Of a stretch of DNA of 64,000 nucleotides, positions 19,468 to 31,426 are shown one piece after another. The stretch's first letter is position 1; the number at the start of each line of letters is the position of its first letter. The notes beneath the pieces were generated by a model, which made no database searches, was not told where the DNA came from, and saw only the letters and a program-made list of their open reading frames with translations. Source of the stretch: Thermoproteota archaeon (lineage in GTDB: Archaea; Thermoproteota; Thermoprotei_A; EX4484-217-1); contig JAPDJU010000005.1 of NCBI GenBank assembly GCA_029258915.1, positions 62,001-126,000 of the forward strand, read 5' to 3'. Both the position numbers and the translations under genes were made by a program.

Positions 19468-22400
19468 ATGGGTTTAGAAAGTAAAAATATGATTAGTATT
19501 GAAGACCGTTGGGCAGTAATGAAGGCTTTCTTTGAAGAGAAAGGACTTGTAAGACAGCAGTTAGACTCATACAATGACTTTGTTGTTAATAAGCTTCAAG
19601 AAATAGTTGACGAACACGGAATACTTGAAACGGATATTCCAGGTTACTATATAAAATTCGGTAAAATAAAAATTGGAAAACCAATGGTTAGAGAAGCTGA
19701 TGGTAGTAAAAAAGAAGTAACACCTATGGAATGTAGAAGAAGAAATCTAACATATGCTGCACCTATAAAGCTTACAGTAACACCTGTTGAAAACGGTATC
19801 GAGGATAATCCTATAGAAGTAGTTATAGGAATGCTTCCAATAATGCTTAAGTCTGTTAAATGCGTTTTACATGGTCTTTCCGAAGAAGAACTAGTTAAAC
19901 TGGGAGAAGACCCTTATGACCCTGGAGGATATTTTATAATTAACGGTTCTGAAAGGGTAATTGTAACTCAAGAAGATCTAGCAGTAAATAGAGTTTTAGT
20001 TGACGTTTCGACTACAGGAACCACTGTAACTCATATAGCTAAAGTTTTCTCAGCAACATCAGGATATAGGGTACCTGTGGTTCTTGAAAGGTTAAAAGAC
20101 GGTACATTAATGGTTTCTTTCTCAGCGGTACCGGGTAAGATACCGTTTGCAATAGTGATGAAAGCATTAGGTATGGAAACAGACAGGGATATAGTACTAG
20201 CTGTTTCGGTAGATCCGGAAATACAGAAAGAAGTCCTTCCATCGCTTGAACAAGCTGCAGCTATTAAAACAGCAGAGGATGCTTTAGACTTTATTGGAAG
20301 CAGAGTGGCGATAGGTCAAACACGTGAAAATCGTATTAAAAGAGCGGAAACTATAATTGATAAGTATTTCCTCCCGCATCTCGGCTCAACACCTGAAGAT
20401 AGGAAAAAGAAGGCATTTTATCTTGGACAAATGGCATGTAAGCTTATAGAGTTAGTTCTTGGCCGCAGAAAACCTGATGATAAAGACCACTACGCCAATA
20501 AGAGACTAAAACTTGCAGGAGACCTTTTAGCACAACTCTTTAGAGTAGCCTTTAGAACGCTTCTCAGAGACTTAAAATATCAAATTGAAAGAACCCATGT
20601 TAGAGCAAGAAAAATGAACATACAAGCCCTTGTTAGACCCGATGTTGTAACTGAAAGATTGAAGCACGCATTAGCAACAGGAAACTGGGTTGGCGGTAAA
20701 ACAGGTGTAAGTCAGCTTTTAGATAGAACAAATTACATATCAGCACTTAGCCATTTAAGAAGAGTGGTTTCACCATTAAGTAGAAGTCAACCACATTTTG
20801 AAGCAAGAGATGTTCATGGAACACAATGGGGTAGAATATGTCCGTTTGAGTCGCCGGAAGGACCTAACATTGGTCTGGTTAAAAACCTAGCTCTAATGAC
20901 ATATATTTCAGTTGGTGTTAATGAAAGAGATGTTGAAAATGTACTCTACAGGCTTGGTGTTACAAGAATAGAGGAGGCACATAAAATAGGGAACATGACA
21001 GGGGCTAAGGTTTTCTTAAACGGTAGGTTAATAGGTTTCACCAATGAACCTGAAAAGCTTGTTGAAACAATAAGAGCGCTTAGAAGACAAGGAAAGCTAA
21101 GTCATGAAGTAAACATTGCACATTATAAAGACCAATATATTAATGAAATCTACGTAAATTGCGATTCAGGTAGAGTTAGAAGACCATTATTCGTTGTTGA
21201 AAATGGCCAATTACTTATTAAACCTGAATATGTGGAAAAAATTAGGAAAGGAGAATGGAAATTTGAGGATCTAGTAAAACAAGGTTTAATAGAGTACCTC
21301 GATGCAGAAGAAGAAGAGAATGCATTGGTAGCATTAAACCCTGAAGATTTAACTCCAGAATACACGCATATGGAGATTTGGCCTCCCGCAATTTTAGGTA
21401 TAGCAGCTTCAACAATACCCTATCCTGAACATAATCAGTCACCAAGAAATACGTATCAGTCAGCTATGGTTAAACAGGCCTTAGGCCTTTATGCGGCAAA
21501 TTATCAGATAAGATCGGATTCAAGATCTTATCTGCTTCATTATCCTCAGAGACCGCTAGTACAAACAAGGACATTAGACGTTATAGGCTATAATAATAGA
21601 CCCGCAGGGCAAAACATGGTCGTAGCTGTAATGTCGTTCACAGGCTACAATATAGAAGACGCTATAATATTAAGTAAGGCAGCTGTGGAAAGAGGTTTAG
21701 CAAGAGCAACGTTCTTTAGATTATATGAAGCGGAAGAAGCAAAATATCCTGGAGGATGGGAGGATAGAATAGAGAAACCAGAACCCGTTGTTAGAGGTTA
21801 TAGAGGAAAAGACGCTTATAGGAAACTAGGTCCTGATGGAATAGTAAACCCTGAAGAAGAAGTTTTCGGAGGAGAAGTATTAATAGGGAAGACAAGTCCG
21901 CCAAGGTTCTTAGAGGAGTACAGGGAGTTAAGCCCTGAAATTTTGCGAAGAGAAACATCTGTAGCTATGAGGCATGGAGAAAAGGGAATAGTTGACTCGG
22001 TAATGATAACAGAAACTGTTGAAGGAAATAAGCTAATTAAAGTAAGGGTTAGAGACCTTAGAATACCGGAGTTAGGAGATAAATTTGCTTCAAGACATGG
22101 ACAGAAAGGCGTTGTAGGCTTACTTATACCTCAGGAAGATTTACCATTCACTGAAGATGGAATAACACCTGATTTAATAATTAATCCTCACGCATTACCT
22201 TCAAGAATGACCTTAGGGCAAATGATAGAATCTATAGGAGGAAAAGTAGCTGCTTTAGAAGGAAAGTTTGTTGATGGGACACCATTCTACGGTGAAAAAC
22301 CATACAAACTAGAAATAGAACTTCTAAGAACAGGATATAGGGCAGACGGAACAGAAACTATGTACGATGGCAGAACAGGCGAGATATTAAAAACACCGAT

Positions 22401-22818
22401 ATTTATAGGGATAGTTTACTATCAAAGATTATACCATATGGTAGCAGATAAAATACATGCAAGAGCAAGAGGACCTGTACAAATACTTACAAGACAACCA
22501 ACAGAGGGAAGAGCAAGGGAAGGAGGATTAAGATTCGGTGAAATGGAAAGAGACTGCCTTGTAGGTCATGGAGCGGCCGTTCTTCTAAAAGAACGTTTAC
22601 TCGACAGTTCAGATAAAACAATAGTATATATTTGTGAAAACTGTGGCATGATAGGATACTATGTAAGAGATAGATTCATATGTCCTCTTTGTGGCGAAAA
22701 AGGAAAACTACACCCTGTTGAAATGTCATATGCGTTTAAGCTTCTACTTCAAGAATTAATGGCTATGTGTCTTTATCCAAGGCTTGTTTTGACGGATATA
22801 TTTGAAAGAAAGAGGTGA
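19468..22818 (+). CDS. rpoB: DNA-directed RNA polymerase subunit B (unsplit)
   Basis: Full-length RpoB, e.g. GTQWGRICPFESPEGPNIGLVKNLA, GDKFASRHGQKGVVGLL, GGLRFGEMERDCLVGHGA. Confidence 0.98.
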   Translation: MGLESKNMISIEDRWAVMKAFFEEKGLVRQQLDSYNDFVVNKLQEIVDEHGILETDIPGYYIKFGKIKIGKPMVREADGSKKEVTPMECRRRNLTYAAPIKLTVTPVENGIEDNPIEVVIGMLPIMLKSVKCVLHGLSEEELVKLGEDPYDPGGYFIINGSERVIVTQEDLAVNRVLVDVSTTGTTVTHIAKVFSATSGYRVPVVLERLKDGTLMVSFSAVPGKIPFAIVMKALGMETDRDIVLAVSVDPEIQKEVLPSLEQAAAIKTAEDALDFIGSRVAIGQTRENRIKRAETIIDKYFLPHLGSTPEDRKKKAFYLGQMACKLIELVLGRRKPDDKDHYANKRLKLAGDLLAQLFRVAFRTLLRDLKYQIERTHVRARKMNIQALVRPDVVTERLKHALATGNWVGGKTGVSQLLDRTNYISALSHLRRVVSPLSRSQPHFEARDVHGTQWGRICPFESPEGPNIGLVKNLALMTYISVGVNERDVENVLYRLGVTRIEEAHKIGNMTGAKVFLNGRLIGFTNEPEKLVETIRALRRQGKLSHEVNIAHYKDQYINEIYVNCDSGRVRRPLFVVENGQLLIKPEYVEKIRKGEWKFEDLVKQGLIEYLDAEEEENALVALNPEDLTPEYTHMEIWPPAILGIAASTIPYPEHNQSPRNTYQSAMVKQALGLYAANYQIRSDSRSYLLHYPQRPLVQTRTLDVIGYNNRPAGQNMVVAVMSFTGYNIEDAIILSKAAVERGLARATFFRLYEAEEAKYPGGWEDRIEKPEPVVRGYRGKDAYRKLGPDGIVNPEEEVFGGEVLIGKTSPPRFLEEYRELSPEILRRETSVAMRHGEKGIVDSVMITETVEGNKLIKVRVRDLRIPELGDKFASRHGQKGVVGLLIPQEDLPFTEDGITPDLIINPHALPSRMTLGQMIESIGGKVAALEGKFVDGTPFYGEKPYKLEIELLRTGYRADGTETMYDGRTGEILKTPIFIGIVYYQRLYHMVADKIHARARGPVQILTRQPTEGRAREGGLRFGEMERDCLVGHGAAVLLKERLLDSSDKTIVYICENCGMIGYYVRDRFICPLCGEKGKLHPVEMSYAFKLLLQELMAMCLYPRLVLTDIFERKR

Positions 22819-22826
22819 GGTAAACT

Positions 22827-25475
22827 ATGGTTGAAGCTCCTAAAAGAATTAAAGCAATAAAATTCGGCTTACTTCCTCCTGACATTATAAGGAAAATGTC
22901 TGTAACTGCCATAGTAACAGCTGATACCTACGATGAAGACGGTGCACCTATAGATGGAGGGTTAATGGATAAAAAGCTTGGTTCAATAGAGCCTGGTCAA
23001 AGATGTCCTGTTTGTGGAAACACCATGGGAGAGTGTCCAGGACACTTTGGTCATTTGGAATTAGCCAGACCAGTTATTCATGTAGGCTTTGTTAAGCTAA
23101 TTCATAGCCTACTTAAGGCAACATGTCATAGTTGTGGCAGAGTACTTATACCTCAAAAAGATGTTGAAAGATATTTAAGATTACTTAGGAAATTACAAGC
23201 AAAATGGCCTGCATTAGCCAGAAGACTGAATGAAGATTTATTGAAAAAAGCATTAAAAACTACTACATGTCCTCACTGTAAAGCTAAGCAGTACAAGATA
23301 AAGCTTGAAAAACCGACAACATTCTATGAGGAAAGAAAAGAGGGTGTAAGAAAACTAACACCTATAGAAGTAAGGGAACGTTTAGAAAAAATACCTGATG
23401 CTGATGTGAAACTTTTAGGTCTAGATCCTGAAGGTGCTAGACCCGAATGGATGGTCTGCACTGTTTTACCCATACCACCAGTTACTGTTAGACCATCAAT
23501 ATTTCTCGAATCAGGTATTAGAGCGGAAGACGATTTAACCCATAAATTAGCTGACATTGTAAGAATTAATGAGAGATTAAGAGAAAATATTGAGGCAGGG
23601 GCTCCCGAATTAATAATAGAAGACCTATGGGATCTATTACAGTACCACGTAACAACATATTTTGATAATGAAGTGCCCGGAATACCTCCTGCAAAGCATA
23701 GGTCAGGGAGACCATTACGAACTCTTGCGCAAAGACTTAAGGGTAAGGAAGGTAGGTTTAGAGGACATCTCTCGGGAAAGAGAGTGGATTTCTCAGCTAG
23801 AACGGTAATTTCCCCCGATCCTAACATAAGCATAAATGAAGTAGGAGTACCAGTAGAAGTAGCAAAAATACTTACAGTGCCTGAAAAAGTAACTCCATGG
23901 AACATGGAAGAGTTACGTAAACTTATTCTAAACGGTCCATACAAATGGCCTGGAGCAAACTACATAATAAGACCTGACGGTAGAAGAATAGATTTAAGAT
24001 TCGTAAAAGACCGTAAAGCATTAGCTGAAACAATAACTGTAGGCTACACTGTTGAAAGACACTTAAGAGATGGTGACATTGTTCTATTCAATAGGCAACC
24101 ATCACTGCATAGAATGTCCATTATGGCTCATAGGGTTAAAATTCTTCCAGGTAAAACGTTTAGGCTAAACCTTGCAGTATGTCCGCCATACAATGCTGAC
24201 TTCGATGGAGATGAAATGAATCTCCATGTGCCGCAGAGTATTGAGGCAAGAGGTGAAGCAAGAACATTAATGCTTGTTCAAACACAAATTCTTTCACCAA
24301 GATATGGCGGACCAATAATAGGAGCCTTACAAGACTACATTTCTGGAGCTTACTTGCTTACACTTAAATCAACTCTACTAACTAAGGAGGAAGTAGCCGA
24401 GCTTCTAACAATAGGCAAATACGAAGGAGAAATACCGGAGCCAGCAATACTTTCACCAAAAGAATATTGGACAGGTAAACAAATTTTCAGCCTATTCCTA
24501 CCTAAGGACTTCTCATTTATAAACAAAACAAGCACCTGCATTAAATGTGAAACCTGTTTCTACGAAACATGTCCCTACGACGCATACTTAGTTATAGTAA
24601 AAGGACAATTAGTAACAGGTGTTTTAGATAAGAAAGCTATTGGAGCCCAGGTAACTGAAAGCATGCTACACAGACTTATCAAAGAATATGGAGAAGACTA
24701 TGCTAGAAAGTTCTTAGATAACGTATTTAGAGTTTTCTTAAGATATATAGAGAAACACGGCTTCACCATGAAACTTGACGACGTAATAGTTCCCGAGGAA
24801 GCAATTAAAGAAGTTGAAAACATACTTAAGGAAGCAGAAAGAAGAGTTTACGAACTTATCGACGAATTCAAGAAAGGAGAACTTGAACCAATACCTGGAA
24901 GGACTCTTGAAGAAACATTAGAACTTAGAATAATGGAGGTGCTTGCAGATGCAAGAGACAAAGCAGGAGAAATTGCTACAAAATACTTGAAAAGAACAAA
25001 CCATGCATATGTAATGGCAATGACAGGTGCCCGCGGAAACATACTAAACTTAACACAAATGTCAGCAACACTAGGCCAACAGTCTGTTAGAGGACAAAGA
25101 ATAGTGCGAGGATACACTAAGAGGACGCTACCACACTTTAAAGCTGAGGACCTAGGCCCAGCACCTAAAGGGTTTGTATATGGAAGTTTTAGTAGAGGTC
25201 TATCACCAGTAGAAATGTTCTTCCATGCAGCAGGGGGAAGAGAGGGATTAGTAGACACGGCAGTTAGGACATCACAAAGCGGATATATGCAGAGAAGACT
25301 TATAAATGCGCTCCAAGACCTAAAAGTCGAATACGATGGAACAGTAAGACTACCAGAAGGACACATAGTACAGTTCAGATACGGAGAAGACGGAGCTGAT
25401 CCTTCAAGAACAGATCATGGAAAAGCAGTTAACGTAGACAGAATAATTCAGAAAATACTAAGCTCAGAGGCGTAA
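22827..25475 (+). CDS. rpoA1: DNA-directed RNA polymerase subunit A'
   Basis: [40 protein letters not shown] catalytic motif. Confidence 0.98.
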   Translation: MVEAPKRIKAIKFGLLPPDIIRKMSVTAIVTADTYDEDGAPIDGGLMDKKLGSIEPGQRCPVCGNTMGECPGHFGHLELARPVIHVGFVKLIHSLLKATCHSCGRVLIPQKDVERYLRLLRKLQAKWPALARRLNEDLLKKALKTTTCPHCKAKQYKIKLEKPTTFYEERKEGVRKLTPIEVRERLEKIPDADVKLLGLDPEGARPEWMVCTVLPIPPVTVRPSIFLESGIRAEDDLTHKLADIVRINERLRENIEAGAPELIIEDLWDLLQYHVTTYFDNEVPGIPPAKHRSGRPLRTLAQRLKGKEGRFRGHLSGKRVDFSARTVISPDPNISINEVGVPVEVAKILTVPEKVTPWNMEELRKLILNGPYKWPGANYIIRPDGRRIDLRFVKDRKALAETITVGYTVERHLRDGDIVLFNRQPSLHRMSIMAHRVKILPGKTFRLNLAVCPPYNADFDGDEMNLHVPQSIEARGEARTLMLVQTQILSPRYGGPIIGALQDYISGAYLLTLKSTLLTKEEVAELLTIGKYEGEIPEPAILSPKEYWTGKQIFSLFLPKDFSFINKTSTCIKCETCFYETCPYDAYLVIVKGQLVTGVLDKKAIGAQVTESMLHRLIKEYGEDYARKFLDNVFRVFLRYIEKHGFTMKLDDVIVPEEAIKEVENILKEAERRVYELIDEFKKGELEPIPGRTLEETLELRIMEVLADARDKAGEIATKYLKRTNHAYVMAMTGARGNILNLTQMSATLGQQSVRGQRIVRGYTKRTLPHFKAEDLGPAPKGFVYGSFSRGLSPVEMFFHAAGGREGLVDTAVRTSQSGYMQRRLINALQDLKVEYDGTVRLPEGHIVQFRYGEDGADPSRTDHGKAVNVDRIIQKILSSEA

Positions 25476-25480
25476 ACATT

Positions 25481-26668
25481 ATGGCTTCACAAAAACTTTT
25501 AGAAAAGAAAATAAAGAAAATAGAAAAATTGCTTCCTAAATCCATAATAAACGAACTTTTAGCTAAGCTAAAAGACCTTGATATATCTGAAGATAAGCTA
25601 AACAAAATAATCAAGGAAGTAGTTAAGGAATACAGATACGTAGAAGTAGACCCCGGCGAAGCTGTAGGAACAGTAGCAGCACAGTCTATAGGTGAACCTA
25701 GCACTCAAATGACATTAAGAACATTCCACTATGCTGGTGTTAGAGAATTAAACGTAACTTTAGGCTTGCCTAGATTAATCGAAATAGTTGATGCTAGAAG
25801 AGAACCATCAACACCAATAATGACCGTTTACCTTGACGAGGAACACAGATACGATAAGACTAAGGCAATTGAAATGGCTAGAAAAATAGAATATACAACA
25901 ATAGAAAATGTCGCTAAAACTATAGATGTGGACTTGTTAACAAGTTCAATAATAATAGTTTTAGATAAAGAAATGATGAAGGATAAAGGAGTGACGTTAG
26001 AACAAATAATTAAAGCCCTTGAAAGGTTGAAAATAGGTAAAATCACAATTGAAGAAGAACAGATAAGAATAAGTATACCTCAACAAGAAGCTGAAGGCAT
26101 AGTAAAAATAAGTAAATTAAATAAATTAAGAGAAAAAGTAACTAACGCTAGAATAAAGGGTTTAAAGGGGGTAAAAAGAGCTATAGTGCAAAAGAAAGGC
26201 AATGAGTACGTTATTATAACAGATGGTTCGAACTTTTCAAATGTACTTTCAATAAAAGGCGTAGATCATAGAAGAACAATAACAAATGATATCCATGAAA
26301 TAGAAAAAGTATTAGGAATAGAAGCAGCAAGGATAGCAATAGTTAATGAAATAATGAAAGTACTAGAGGATCAAGGTTTAGATGTAGATATTAGGCATAT
26401 TCTCCTAATAGCAGATATGATGACGAGAACTGGAAGAGTAAGACAAGTGGGAAGACATGGTGTTAGCGGCGAAAAACCAAGTGTACTAGCTCGTGCAGCA
26501 TTTGAAGTAACAGTAAAGCATTTACTTGAAGGAGCGGCTAGGGGCGAGATAGATGAGCTTAAAGGCATAACAGAAAATGTTATTGTAGGCCAAATTATAC
26601 CTTTAGGTACAGGTATTGTAGAATTATACATGAAGCCATCGTTTAGCAAGAAGTCAGAGTCTAAATGA
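25481..26668 (+). CDS. rpoA2: DNA-directed RNA polymerase subunit A''
   Basis: [58 protein letters not shown]. Confidence 0.98.
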   Translation: MASQKLLEKKIKKIEKLLPKSIINELLAKLKDLDISEDKLNKIIKEVVKEYRYVEVDPGEAVGTVAAQSIGEPSTQMTLRTFHYAGVRELNVTLGLPRLIEIVDARREPSTPIMTVYLDEEHRYDKTKAIEMARKIEYTTIENVAKTIDVDLLTSSIIIVLDKEMMKDKGVTLEQIIKALERLKIGKITIEEEQIRISIPQQEAEGIVKISKLNKLREKVTNARIKGLKGVKRAIVQKKGNEYVIITDGSNFSNVLSIKGVDHRRTITNDIHEIEKVLGIEAARIAIVNEIMKVLEDQGLDVDIRHILLIADMMTRTGRVRQVGRHGVSGEKPSVLARAAFEVTVKHLLEGAARGEIDELKGITENVIVGQIIPLGTGIVELYMKPSFSKKSESK

Positions 26669-26686
26669 TATTTAGGTGATTTCGCC

Positions 26687-26998
26687 ATGTCTCTTTCTTT
26701 CGAATCAGAACTGAGAATGGCTATAAAAACAGGTAAGGTTAAATTTGGATCTAAAGAAGCAATAAGAGCAGCTAAACTAGGTAAGGCAAAGTTAATAGTT
26801 ATAGCTGAAAATGCTCCCAAAGAATTAAAAGACGATATAATTTATTATTCAAAACTTTCTAAAATCCCTACTTACATATATAAAGGTACGTCTGTAGATC
26901 TTGGCACTTTATGCGGCAAACCCTTCATGGTAGCAGCAGTAATAATTTATGATGAAGGAGAATCTAGAATATTAGAGTTTGTTGAAAGCGGTGGATAA
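26687..26998 (+). CDS. rpl30e: 50S ribosomal protein L30e
   Basis: Located rpoA2-rpl30e-nus[57 protein letters not shown]. Confidence 0.95.
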   Translation: MSLSFESELRMAIKTGKVKFGSKEAIRAAKLGKAKLIVIAENAPKELKDDIIYYSKLSKIPTYIYKGTSVDLGTLCGKPFMVAAVIIYDEGESRILEFVESGG

Positions 26999-27434
26999 CG
27001 TGCCTGAAATAAAACTTACCGCAGAAGAGATGAGATACATAGCCTTGTTTCAAGACTTAACACGTGCAACTGTAAGAGATTGTATAATAGATAATGATGA
27101 GAATAGAATAATATTCTTAGTTAAACCTGGAGATATGGGATTAGCCATAGGGAGAAATGGTGTAAATATCAAAAGGTTAAAGAAGCTTTTAGGGAGAAAC
27201 ATAGAGGTTGTAGAGCATGCAGACTCTATCGAAGAACTAGCTAAAAACGCCCTAGCTCCAGCAAGGGTACTTAACGTTAAAGTTTTCCAAACACCTTCAG
27301 GAAAGAAAAAAGTTATAGTTACCGTAAATCCTCAAGATAAAGGAATAGCCATAGGCAAAGCCGGAAGAAATGTAGCAAGAGCACGAATGATTCTTAAAAG
27401 ATACTTCGATATAGACTCAGTAATCGTAACATAG
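26979..27434 (+). CDS. nusA: NusA-like transcription factor, KH domains
   Basis: [37 protein letters not shown]; two KH GxxG motifs. Confidence 0.95.
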   Translation: MLKAVDNVPEIKLTAEEMRYIALFQDLTRATVRDCIIDNDENRIIFLVKPGDMGLAIGRNGVNIKRLKKLLGRNIEVVEHADSIEELAKNALAPARVLNVKVFQTPSGKKKVIVTVNPQDKGIAIGKAGRNVARARMILKRYFDIDSVIVT

Positions 27435-27492
27435 AATATGCTAAAATTTAAAAACTCCAGAATATTACTAAAGTTAAGGGTGGTAAGTAAAG

Positions 27493-27936
27493 GTGCCTGG
27501 AAAGAAGTCTCCATATGGTCTCTTTTCAGCTAGGAAGTTAAGGAAGAAGAGATTAAAATTTAGATGGAGCCAAAGAGAGTTTAAGGTACGTATGCTTAGA
27601 ATAAAAGAGCGTTTTGACCCATTAGAAGGAGCACCTATGGCTAGAGGTATAGTGCTAGAGAAAGTAGGTGTAGAATCTAGACAGCCAAACTCAGCTGTTA
27701 GAAAATGTGTTAGAGTGCAGCTTATAAAGAACGGGAAAATAGTTACAGCGTTTTGCCCTGGTGATGGCGCTTTAAATTTCATAGATGAGCATGATGAAGT
27801 AGTAATTGCAGGAATAGGTGGTACAAGAGGAAGATCTATGGGTGACCTACCCGGTGTTAGATACAAAGTAATCGCAGTAAACGGTGTTTCACTAGACGCA
27901 TTATTAAAAGGTAAAAAACAAAAGCCAATAAGATAA
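27493..27936 (+). CDS. rps12: 30S ribosomal protein S12
   Basis: [40 protein letters not shown]. Confidence 0.97.
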   Translation: MPGKKSPYGLFSARKLRKKRLKFRWSQREFKVRMLRIKERFDPLEGAPMARGIVLEKVGVESRQPNSAVRKCVRVQLIKNGKIVTAFCPGDGALNFIDEHDEVVIAGIGGTRGRSMGDLPGVRYKVIAVNGVSLDALLKGKKQKPIR

Positions 27937-27940
27937 AGCC

Positions 27941-28405
27941 TTATCTATGTCTATGTGTTATTTCTTCCTGGTGTCTAATTAGCTCATCTGCTACGTAGAT
28001 TTCACTGCCAATTATAAGTGCTAAATATATTGCATGGCTTGGTATCATTCTTTTCCTAATAATTGCCCCATCAACACTAATTTCCATGGTGGCAGTATAT
28101 AGCATTGTTTTCCTATTTAAATAATCTACGTAAACTGCTCTAACTCTTCCTTTAAGCGTTTCTTTAAATTCACTTGTTATCATAGGTAATATGTCAAATA
28201 AGCTTTCTCTATCAACATCATAATCTTCTCCCTGTACTCTATTTATTGCAATAACTACTTCGTAAGGAACATAGTATAGATTAAATTGCCGTCCATCTTC
28301 TAAATGGCAGGAAATGACGGGCGTATAAGGTGGCGTAGGTAAGAGAAATGCTTCGACCTTAACAACCTTTATCATTCTATTCACTACATTCACCTTAAAC
28401 TTCAC
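27941..28405 (-). CDS. DUF151 / bifunctional nuclease family protein
   Basis: VVKVEAFLLPTPPYTPVISCHLEDGRQFNLYYVPYEVVIAIN...RKRMIPSHAIYLALIIGSEIYVADELI. Confidence 0.8.
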   Translation of the reverse strand: MKFKVNVVNRMIKVVKVEAFLLPTPPYTPVISCHLEDGRQFNLYYVPYEVVIAINRVQGEDYDVDRESLFDILPMITSEFKETLKGRVRAVYVDYLNRKTMLYTATMEISVDGAIIRKRMIPSHAIYLALIIGSEIYVADELIRHQEEITHRHR

Positions 28406-28486
28406 ATACTTTATCTATCCACGTTAAACATATAAACTTGTAAGTATTATTAGCTGATACGAATACTCCCATATTAGGGTTACGCT

Positions 28487-29077
28487 ATGCCGAGAAAAGC
28501 AGTAATAAAGACAAAGGAAATAAAACTGTTTGGAAAATGGAGTTTCGAAGGAGTAAACATTAGAGACCCTAGCTTAAAGAAATACATTTGTCTTAAACCC
28601 GTATGGTTACCATATACTGGAGGAAGACATGAACATCGAAGATTCGGGAAATCGGAAATACCGATAGTTGAGCGTCTGATAAATCATTTAATGAAGCCGG
28701 GTAGGAATGCTGGTAAGAAACATTTAGCTTACAATATTGTAAAGGTAGCTTTTGACATAGTATACTATAAAACCGGCGAGAATCCATTACAAGTTCTCGT
28801 AAGAGCAATCGAAAATGCTGCACCAAGAGAAGAAACAACAAGAATAGTATATGGTGGTATAGTATACTTTGTAGCAGTTGACGTAGCTCCTCAGAGAAGG
28901 GTTGACCTAGCATTAAGACATATAACTGAAGGAGCTAGAAGATGTGCGTTTAATAATCCTAAACCTATAGAAGAATGCTTAGCGGATGAAATAATTTTAG
29001 CGTCCAGATATGATATGAAAAGCTACGCTATATCTAAGAAAGAGGAAACAGAGAGAATAGCTCTAAGTGCGAGGTGA
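28487..29077 (+). CDS. rps7: 30S ribosomal protein S7
   Basis: [22 protein letters not shown]...[27 protein letters not shown]...[25 protein letters not shown]. Confidence 0.97.
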   Translation: MPRKAVIKTKEIKLFGKWSFEGVNIRDPSLKKYICLKPVWLPYTGGRHEHRRFGKSEIPIVERLINHLMKPGRNAGKKHLAYNIVKVAFDIVYYKTGENPLQVLVRAIENAAPREETTRIVYGGIVYFVAVDVAPQRRVDLALRHITEGARRCAFNNPKPIEECLADEIILASRYDMKSYAISKKEETERIALSAR

Positions 29078-29086
29078 AGTGGATTT

Positions 29087-29105
29087 TACGAAAACCTTAT
29101 ATTTA
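29087..29105 (+). promoter_or_regulatory. probable BRE/TATA promoter of tef1
   Basis: CGAAAACCTTATATTTA upstream of tef1, A-rich BRE plus TTATATTTA core. Confidence 0.5.
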
Positions 29106-29170
29106 CGACTTTTAGTTCATACCACACGGACTCCTCCAAATAGGTGAATATGCTACGAGGTGTGAGTTAA

Positions 29171-30490
29171 GTGTCTAAAGAAACAAAACCTCATCTAAAC
29201 TTAGTAGTAATAGGTCACGTGGATCACGGTAAAAGCACGTTAACGGGGCATTTACTATTTAGAGCAGGGTTCATTGACGAAAAGAAGCTAAGGGAAATAG
29301 AGGAAGAAGCTAAGAAGAGAGGGCAGGAATCATTTAAGTTTGCATGGCTGCTAGACAAGCTTAAAGAGGAAAGAGAAAGAGGATTAACAATAGATCTGTC
29401 ATTTATGAGGTTTGAAACGAAAAAATATTACTTTACAATAATCGATGCACCAGGCCATAGAGACTTCGTAAAGAACATGATTACAGGTGCTTCACAAGCA
29501 GATGCAGCATTACTAGTAGTTTCAGCTAAAAAAGGAGAGTACGAAGCGGGAATGAGCCCTGAAGGACAAACAAGAGAACACATAATATTAGCTAAAACCA
29601 TGGGTATCGACCAAGTCATAGTAGCAGTAAATAAAATGGATGATGTAACGGTAAATTGGAGCAAGGAAAGATTTGAGCAAATAAAATCCGAAGTTTCAAA
29701 GTTCATGAGAGGTTTCGGTTTTAAAGTAGAGAAAATACCGTTCATACCCGTATCAGCATGGACGGGAGATAATGTTATGGAGCCAAGCCTGAAAATGCCA
29801 TGGTATAGGGGGCCAACGTTAATAGAGGCCTTTGACTTGTTAGAAGTACCACCTAAACCAATAGATAAGCCATTAAGAATACCAATACAGGACGTATATG
29901 TCATTACTGGTGTTGGAACAGTACCTGTAGGCAGAGTTGAAACAGGTGTTCTTAAGGTGGGAGATAAAGTAGTATTTATGCCAGCTGGTAAAGTTGGAGA
30001 AGTACGTTCAATAGAGATGCACCATGTAAGAATACCAAAGGCATTACCAGGAGACAACATAGGATTCAATGTAAGAGGTGTTTCTAGAAAAGATATTAGA
30101 AGAGGACATGTAGTAGGGCATTTAACTAAGCCACCAACAGTAGCTAAAAGCTTTAGAGCCAGAGTCATTATACTATGGCATCCAACAGCAATAGCAGCAG
30201 GATACTGCCCAGTTATTCACGCTCATACAGCAAGTGTTTCATGTAGGCTAAAAGAAATTGTAGCAAAAATCGATCCAAGAACAGGTAAGGTAATAGAACG
30301 TCAGCCAAAAATGCTTAAGAAAGGAGAAGCCGCCGTAGTAGTTTTTGAACCCATAAAACCAATGGTCATAGAAAGGTTTAAGGAAATACCACAGCTAGGA
30401 AGATTCGCAATAAGAGACATGGGCAGAACTATAGGAGTAGGTGTAGTAGAGGATCTAGAATCAGTTAAAGTAGAAATAAAGGCGAAGTAA
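29171..30490 (+). CDS. tef1: translation elongation factor EF-1 alpha
   Basis: [51 protein letters not shown]. Confidence 0.98.
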   Translation: MSKETKPHLNLVVIGHVDHGKSTLTGHLLFRAGFIDEKKLREIEEEAKKRGQESFKFAWLLDKLKEERERGLTIDLSFMRFETKKYYFTIIDAPGHRDFVKNMITGASQADAALLVVSAKKGEYEAGMSPEGQTREHIILAKTMGIDQVIVAVNKMDDVTVNWSKERFEQIKSEVSKFMRGFGFKVEKIPFIPVSAWTGDNVMEPSLKMPWYRGPTLIEAFDLLEVPPKPIDKPLRIPIQDVYVITGVGTVPVGRVETGVLKVGDKVVFMPAGKVGEVRSIEMHHVRIPKALPGDNIGFNVRGVSRKDIRRGHVVGHLTKPPTVAKSFRARVIILWHPTAIAAGYCPVIHAHTASVSCRLKEIVAKIDPRTGKVIERQPKMLKKGEAAVVVFEPIKPMVIERFKEIPQLGRFAIRDMGRTIGVGVVEDLESVKVEIKAK

Positions 30491-30549
30491 AAAACGGTAA
30501 ACTTAAACTTTTTCTCTTAAACAAACATATTTCAGTAAGGTGGCTATTA

Positions 30550-30858
30550 TTGGTTTCAAAAGCAAGAATAAGACTTTGGAGCACAAATGTCCATAATCTA
30601 AACTATGTATGCGAACAAATAAAGGAAATAGCTAAAAAAACAGGAGTAAAAATGAGAGGCCCAATACCATTACCAACAAAAAGACTAGTAGTTCCTGTGA
30701 GAAAATCCCCATGCGGCGAAGGAAGTAAAACGTGGGATAAATGGGAAATGAGAATACATAAGAGAATAATAGATATAGTAGCAGACGAAAGAGTAATGAG
30801 ACACATAATGAGAGTAAGAGTGCCAGAAGACGTATACGTAGAAATAGAACTTATATAG
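30550..30858 (+). CDS. rps10: 30S ribosomal protein S10
   Basis: [72 protein letters not shown]. Confidence 0.97.
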   Translation: MVSKARIRLWSTNVHNLNYVCEQIKEIAKKTGVKMRGPIPLPTKRLVVPVRKSPCGEGSKTWDKWEMRIHKRIIDIVADERVMRHIMRVRVPEDVYVEIELI

Positions 30859-30962
30859 TCTATACTATTAAACGTAAAAGCCTTAGTTTAAAATAAGAAC
30901 TTCTAAGTTAAAGAGTTTAATTTAAATAATCAAATGCTAAACTTGGTTTCTAGATATAAAAT

Positions 30963-31048
30963 GCCGGGGTGCCCGAGTGGACTAAGGGGCTGGCCTTGAG
31001 AGCCAGTGGGGCATGGTCCCCGCGCGGGTTCAAATCCCGCCCCCGGCG
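30963..31048 (+). tRNA. tRNA-Ser(TGA), with encoded CCA at 31049-31051
   Basis: GCCGGGG...CCCCGGC acceptor, CTTGAGA anticodon loop, long variable arm TGGGGCATGGTCCCCGCG, GGTTCAAATCCC T-arm. Confidence 0.95.
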
Positions 31049-31426
31049 CCAAAAACTCATTACTTCCTGAAAATGTTAAAAAGCATCTTAGTAGTTACAT
31101 GACGCTTGCATTCCTAAACCGTCCCCAGAAGACTAAAGAGAACCGATAAAGCGGTTCTAGCAAGTGTAGATACACTTGGCGTTACCAGTAGAGTAGGCAA
31201 CAACGTATTTTTCATTAGAAAATATAGCAAATAGAAGTATAAGAGAACATTTTAATCACGGTGTTTTTCTACGAAATAGAATAGAACCTTAATACTTATT
31301 CTAGGATACAATAATTGTTATCTCATTGTTTAGACTTACATGAAAACTAAGTTTCAAGTTATAAGTTAGCGTGGTTACATGTAAGCTTATTAGTATTATG
31401 TACCACAGTATTCACGTTGGTATATA

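Noticed and set aside
23324-23944. 206-aa reverse-strand ORF
   Set aside because: Shadow ORF opposite rpoA1, Ser/Leu-rich composition, no family pattern.
24536-24580. Cys cluster [17 protein letters not shown] inside RpoA1
   Set aside because: Looked like an unusual metal site, but I recall similar Cys-rich segments in other archaeal RpoA' sequences; not claimed as novel.
22827-26668. Split of the largest RNA polymerase subunit
   Set aside because: A'/A'' split is normal in archaea.
29428-30168. 246-aa reverse-strand ORF
   Set aside because: Shadow ORF opposite tef1.
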